From Gammaproteobacteria bacterium (GTDB lineage: Bacteria > Pseudomonadota > Gammaproteobacteria > Pseudomonadales > Azotimanducaceae): 50,279 nucleotides of DNA. The notes under the pieces are model-generated. The model made no database searches. It had not been told where the DNA came from and saw only the letters and a list, made by a program, of their open reading frames with translations. Positions 46,608 through 50,279 of this stretch are shown here, piece by piece; position 1 is the first letter of the stretch; the number at the start of each line of letters is the position of its first letter. The translations under genes and the position numbers were made by a program. The stretch covers positions 1 through 50,279 of the forward strand of contig PBVL01000033.1 in NCBI GenBank assembly GCA_002728675.1, written 5' to 3'.

Positions 46608-48251
46608 TCAGCCGAGATAGCTGCGTCCGACCCGGCTGCCTTTCGGATCGGTCACGACGTGTATGACCGCAGGCCGGTTTGCGCCGATCGCACGCTGCAG
46701 GGCGCCTTCCAGATCGGCCGGGTCCTCAACGCGTTCGGCATGCCCGTCGACGAGCTCGGCGAACTTCTCGTAGTTAGCCGGGAGCAGCTTCGCGATCCGC
46801 GGCGAATCTTCCGGGAACATGCGGTCCTGAATGGTGTGGCCCGCAATGCCTTCGTTGTTGCAGACGACGAACACGACGTTGGCCCCGACCCGTGCCGCGG
46901 TCTCCACCTCGAGTGCGGCGGCGCCAAATGCGTAGTCACCGACCACCGCGACGGAGACGCGGTCGGGTCTGGCGAGCTTTGCACCGATCGCGTACGGCAC
47001 GCCCGTACCCATGCAACCGGTCGTGCCCGCGTTCAGGCGTGAACGGGGTTCGTAACTGGGAAGCAGGACGCGCCCGATTCCCATCGTGATTTCGCCGTCG
47101 ACCGCGAGGTGCGCGTCTCTCGGCAGCGAGTCGCGCACGGCGGCGATGACCCGGTGCGGGTCGATTGGTACGGCATCGGAGGTCACGCGATCTTCGATGC
47201 GCGCGGCATTGTCCGCGCTCGCACGGGCGAGACTGCTGGCCCAGTCGGTCGAGGTTGTGCGCAACTCCCGGCCCGACAGGCGTTCGGCAAGTGCGCGCGC
47301 CGCGTGACGGGCATCCGCCACGACGCCAATCTCGACGTCTGCCGCGTTGGTCAGTTCCTCGGGGACGATGTCGATCTGTGCGATCCTGACGCCTTCGGCG
47401 TAACGCGGCGCGCGGCCGAACTGGAAGATCCAGTTGAAGCGGCCGCCTACCATCAGGACGGCATCCGCGCCGGTGAGTGCCTGGGATCGCGCGCCGTTCA
47501 TGAACATTGCGTTGTCATCGGGGATGACTCCGCGTCCCATGGGTGACGTCACGTATGGGATGCCCAGGTTGACGAGTGCTTCGAGTTCCCCGCCCGCGTC
47601 AGCCCAGCCCGCGCCTTTACCCAGTATGATGAGCGGACGCTCGGCGGTTGCCAGCATGTCTGCAACGCGATCCATCGCAACGGGGTCCGGGTGCGGTGCA
47701 TAGATGTCCGGGGCGTGATCGCTGATCCCCGCGTCGTCTTCCGCGATGGTGCGTGCGACGGTTTCGCCCGGGAAATCCAGGTAGACGCCGCCGGGACGAC
47801 CCAGGACGGACCGTGCGAGGGCGAGCCGCGTGAGTTCGGCGATGCGCTGCGTGCTGTCAACCCGTTGAACCCACTTGCTGCCCGGTCGCGCGAAGGCGGT
47901 CTGATCGGCTTCCTGGAAGCCGCCCAGGCCGTTGGTTGCGCTGGCCGACGAGCCGCCGAGTACCACGAGCGGCATGGCCGACTCCGTCGCGACGTGCAGG
48001 GACGTGACGGTGTTTGTCATGCCGGGGCCGGAAGCGGCCACCATGACGCCGGGTTTGCGATTGACGAAGCCCCAGGCGCTGGCCATGAAACACGCGGACT
48101 CCTCGTGTCGGCAGTTGACGACCTTGAGCCCCACCTCGGTCGCTCCGGCAAACACCTGGATCATCGGCCCCCCGACCACGCCGAAGATGGTGTCGATGCC
48201 CGCTGCCTTGATCTGTCGGGCGGCGATCTGTCCGCCGTTGAGTTCCGTCAT
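46608..48251 (-). CDS. Thiamine-diphosphate enzyme, 2-hydroxyacyl-CoA lyase/oxalyl-CoA decarboxylase-like
   Basis: 547 residues from ATG 48251. All three acetolactate-synthase-family domains are present. The catalytic Glu is in CRHEESACFMA, and the diphosphate/Mg2+ motif is GDYAFGAAALEVETAARVGA followed by VVCNNEG. The EVETAARVG...CNN pattern is closer to 2-hydroxyacyl-CoA lyase and oxalyl-CoA decarboxylase than to acetolactate synthase. A role beside the valine genes is not established; it might cleave a 2-hydroxyacyl-CoA to formyl-CoA. It is divergent from mmsB with a shared 176-base region. Confidence 0.8.
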   Translation of the reverse strand: MTELNGGQIAARQIKAAGIDTIFGVVGGPMIQVFAGATEVGLKVVNCRHEESACFMASAWGFVNRKPGVMVAASGPGMTNTVTSLHVATESAMPLVVLGGSSASATNGLGGFQEADQTAFARPGSKWVQRVDSTQRIAELTRLALARSVLGRPGGVYLDFPGETVARTIAEDDAGISDHAPDIYAPHPDPVAMDRVADMLATAERPLIILGKGAGWADAGGELEALVNLGIPYVTSPMGRGVIPDDNAMFMNGARSQALTGADAVLMVGGRFNWIFQFGRAPRYAEGVRIAQIDIVPEELTNAADVEIGVVADARHAARALAERLSGRELRTTSTDWASSLARASADNAARIEDRVTSDAVPIDPHRVIAAVRDSLPRDAHLAVDGEITMGIGRVLLPSYEPRSRLNAGTTGCMGTGVPYAIGAKLARPDRVSVAVVGDYAFGAAALEVETAARVGANVVFVVCNNEGIAGHTIQDRMFPEDSPRIAKLLPANYEKFAELVDGHAERVEDPADLEGALQRAIGANRPAVIHVVTDPKGSRVGRSYLG

Positions 48252-48427
48252 GTGTCTTCTCCCGTAGTCGTCAGCCCAACGATGTGACGTAGTGCGATCG
48301 CGAGGCGCCAGTCCTGCGATTGAAACACGGCAACCGGGCTCGCTGCAGGGGCGCGCTGACGGCGCACGCAATGCGGAGGGGGTACACTGCCCGCCCGATT
48401 CAACGAGCGTCGTGAAGGAGTGGCCTG

Positions 48428-49309
48428 ATGGCAAGTGTGGGTTTTATTGGGCTCGGCAACATGGGCGGACCGATGGCCGCCAATCTGCTCGCCGCCGGGC
48501 ATGCTGTACGGTGTTTCGATCTTGTTCCGGACCTCGTCGCGCAGAGCGTTGCCGTCGGCGCGCAGGAAGCACCGTCCGCGGCCGCGGCCGCGACCGGGGT
48601 GGATGTACTGATTTCCATGCTGCCGGCATCGCCGCATGTCGAGGCGCTCTACCTTGGAGAGGACTGCATTCTTCCGGCGATCGATCCGTCGACGCTCGTC
48701 ATCGACTCGAGCACGATTTCGCCCTCGAGCGCGCGCAAGGTTGCCGAGGCGGCAGCAGCGCGTGGCGTTGCAATGCTCGACGCGCCGGTGTCGGGCGGGG
48801 TGGGCGGCGCGGTCGCCGGAACGCTGACGTTCATCGTGGGTGGCACTGCAGATGCGCTTGCGCGCGGCCGGCCGCTGCTCGAAGCCATGGGCGGCAACAT
48901 CTTCCACGCCGGCGACGCGGGCGCCGGGCAGGTTGCGAAGATCTGCAACAACATGCTGCTCGCCGTGCAGATGACCGGGACGGCCGAAGCGCTCGCCCTC
49001 GGCGTACAGAACGGCCTCGACCCCGCCACGCTCAGCGAGATCATGCGCAAGAGTTCGGGTGGCAACTGGCCTCTCGAAGTCTACAACCCCTGGCCGGGAG
49101 TCATGGACGGTGTGCCCGCTTCCAACGACTACGACGGCGGGTTTCTGACCCGATTGATGGTCAAGGATCTCGGGCTTGCGATGGAGGCCGCGCTCGAGAC
49201 GGGGGCGGCGACGCCGATGGGAGCGCTGGCGAGGAGTCTCTATGCCGGGCTTGCCAATCAGGGCCTCGGCGACAAGGATTTCTCTTCGATTCAGAAGCTC
49301 TTCGACTGA
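48428..49309 (+). CDS. mmsB: 3-hydroxyisobutyrate dehydrogenase
   Basis: 293 residues. The NAD-binding GFIGLGNMGGPMA opens the protein; the substrate loop DAPVSGGVGGA and the catalytic Lys in GAGQVAKICNNM are intact. It oxidises 3-hydroxyisobutyrate to methylmalonate semialdehyde, feeding MmsA. A TACACT at 48383-48388 could be its -10. It is separated from the rest of the valine cluster by the opposed TPP enzyme. Confidence 0.94.
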   Translation: MASVGFIGLGNMGGPMAANLLAAGHAVRCFDLVPDLVAQSVAVGAQEAPSAAAAATGVDVLISMLPASPHVEALYLGEDCILPAIDPSTLVIDSSTISPSSARKVAEAAAARGVAMLDAPVSGGVGGAVAGTLTFIVGGTADALARGRPLLEAMGGNIFHAGDAGAGQVAKICNNMLLAVQMTGTAEALALGVQNGLDPATLSEIMRKSSGGNWPLEVYNPWPGVMDGVPASNDYDGGFLTRLMVKDLGLAMEAALETGAATPMGALARSLYAGLANQGLGDKDFSSIQKLFD

Positions 49310-49316
49310 TTGCCCC

Positions 49317-50243
49317 ATGGCCATGATTGACGTCGCCGCGCTGTTCGACGAAGCGAAGCGGCGTGACGTCCGCAGGATGCTTGGTGCAGCGGGCGATGCC
49401 TACATGGCGGCCGCGCCCGCGCAGGTTGAGGCGTGCTGCGCGCGCTGGGGACTCACATTCGAAGGGACTGCCCCGGGGGGCTATCCCACGAACCTCACGC
49501 TGTTCGTGCTGCGTGGTGAGGAACGCGCCGTTCTGAAGCTCGGGTCGGGTGATCCCGAGCAACTGACAGAAATCGAGGCGCTCGAGCTGTTCGCCGGTCG
49601 TCACGCAGTTCGGTTCATGGCCGCCGACCGCTCGATTCCCGCACTCCTCATCGAGCGCGTCGAACCCGGTACCGAACTCAAGGCCCTCGGCGAAAACGGG
49701 GAAGAGTCGCGTATTGCCGCGGCGCTCATGGCGGCGCTGCCGGCCGGGGTGCCGGCAACACATGGTCTGCCTTCCGTGGCGGATTGGCTGGGCCGCGCGC
49801 TGGCGGGCTACCGCGAGGACCCGAGGGACGCACGGCTGGCCCCGTTCATCGATCGTGCCGCCCACCTTTTCGATGCGCTGACGGCGCGAAGCAGTGGGGA
49901 GCGTCTGCTCCACGGTGATCTCCACCACGAGAACGTGCTCTTCGACGAAGCTCGGGGGTGGTTGGCGATTGATCCGAAAGGGGTCATCGGTCCGGTCGAG
50001 TTCGAGTGCGGACGCTTCATCCACAACTTCATGGAAGGGTATGACGAAGGCCAGCTTCGGGCGTGTATCGCCGAACGTGCGGATTGCATTGGCGAGACAC
50101 TCGGAATCGCCCCGGAGTGGGTGTTGGAGGCCGGCCTGATCGATGCGACGATGGGGACCTGCTGGGCGCTCGCAAGTCACTTCGGCGACATCGACCGGGC
50201 CGTGACCAAGATCAGAGTGATGGCGTCCCTGCTGGACGCCTGA
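49317..50243 (+). CDS. Aminoglycoside/hydroxyurea-type phosphotransferase (APH_6_hur family)
   Basis: 308 residues from ATG 49317, 7 bases after mmsB; ATG 49323 is also possible. The catalytic loop LLHGDLHHENVLFD and metal-binding AIDPKGVIGPVEFECGRF are those of streptomycin 6-kinase-like enzymes. This does not prove antibiotic resistance: many members are chromosomal kinases of unknown substrate. Coupling to mmsB suggests joint transcription. It is not related closely to the 11172-12394 kinase. Confidence 0.85.
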   Translation: MAMIDVAALFDEAKRRDVRRMLGAAGDAYMAAAPAQVEACCARWGLTFEGTAPGGYPTNLTLFVLRGEERAVLKLGSGDPEQLTEIEALELFAGRHAVRFMAADRSIPALLIERVEPGTELKALGENGEESRIAAALMAALPAGVPATHGLPSVADWLGRALAGYREDPRDARLAPFIDRAAHLFDALTARSSGERLLHGDLHHENVLFDEARGWLAIDPKGVIGPVEFECGRFIHNFMEGYDEGQLRACIAERADCIGETLGIAPEWVLEAGLIDATMGTCWALASHFGDIDRAVTKIRVMASLLDA

Positions 50244-50279
50244 GTTCCGGAGAGGGGCCTGTCAGTGCAGCGCGGCGCG

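Noticed and set aside
49317-50243. Antibiotic-resistance gene
   Set aside because: Family membership alone does not show resistance; the gene is coupled to mmsB with no mobile element nearby.

Overview
The window looks like a chromosomal segment of a GC-rich gammaproteobacterium, probably an environmental, possibly uncultured lineage. The evidence is the conserved block corC / ypjD / ffh-rpsP-rimM-trmD-rplS / xerD / dsbC / hom / recJ / prfB-lysS. From general knowledge of the family, Pseudomonas-type gammaproteobacteria keep these genes in a very similar neighbourhood. The prfB gene carries the classical +1 programmed frameshift. No tRNA, rRNA, CRISPR array, prophage or transposase was seen.

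Layout. 0-5.9 kb: a cut-off gene, a cold-shock protein, two Nudix hydrolases, a frameshifted ankyrin-repeat gene, and a tight run of PH-domain protein, epimerase, HD phosphohydrolase and GFA-type zinc protein, then a gamma-carbonic anhydrase. 5.9-8.0 kb: leuA behind a strong sigma70-like promoter and a short ORF ending in a run of leucine codons, a probable attenuation leader. 8.1-12.4 kb: an epoxide-hydrolase-like lipoprotein whose ribosome binding site lies in a strong hairpin, a broken hydrolase/membrane gene and a frameshifted kinase-like gene. 12.6-21.1 kb: an accessory catabolic region with an LLM flavin oxidoreductase, RidA-like protein, two PhyH dioxygenases, SnoaL-like protein, amidohydrolase, small alpha-beta barrel protein, haloalkane-dehalogenase-like hydrolase, a TauD gene with an in-frame stop, and an SDR. 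21.2-33.6 kb: the conserved housekeeping block, with a disrupted corC and an alaC-like aminotransferase. 33.7-38.3 kb: cyclase-family protein, a DUF3524/GTDC1-type glycosyltransferase, Nudix hydrolase, acyl-CoA dehydrogenase and a twice-frameshifted metallo-beta-lactamase-like gene. 38.4-41.7 kb: prfB-lysS-ung. 41.9-50.2 kb: a complete valine-catabolism set (mmsA, acyl-CoA dehydrogenase, enoyl-CoA hydratase, 3-hydroxyisobutyryl-CoA hydrolase, mmsB), with a thiamine-diphosphate enzyme on the opposite strand and a small-molecule kinase at the end.

How the genes work together. The 41.9-49.3 kb genes cover every step from isobutyryl-CoA to propionyl-CoA. The 12.6-21.1 kb genes look like a peripheral degradation pathway for an unknown, perhaps halogenated or ring-containing, substrate; that is inference from enzyme classes only. 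Six non-essential genes are broken by single-base indels or in-frame TAG codons, while all the housekeeping genes are intact. Several indels sit in runs of 4-6 G or C, so assembly error and true gene decay both remain possible.
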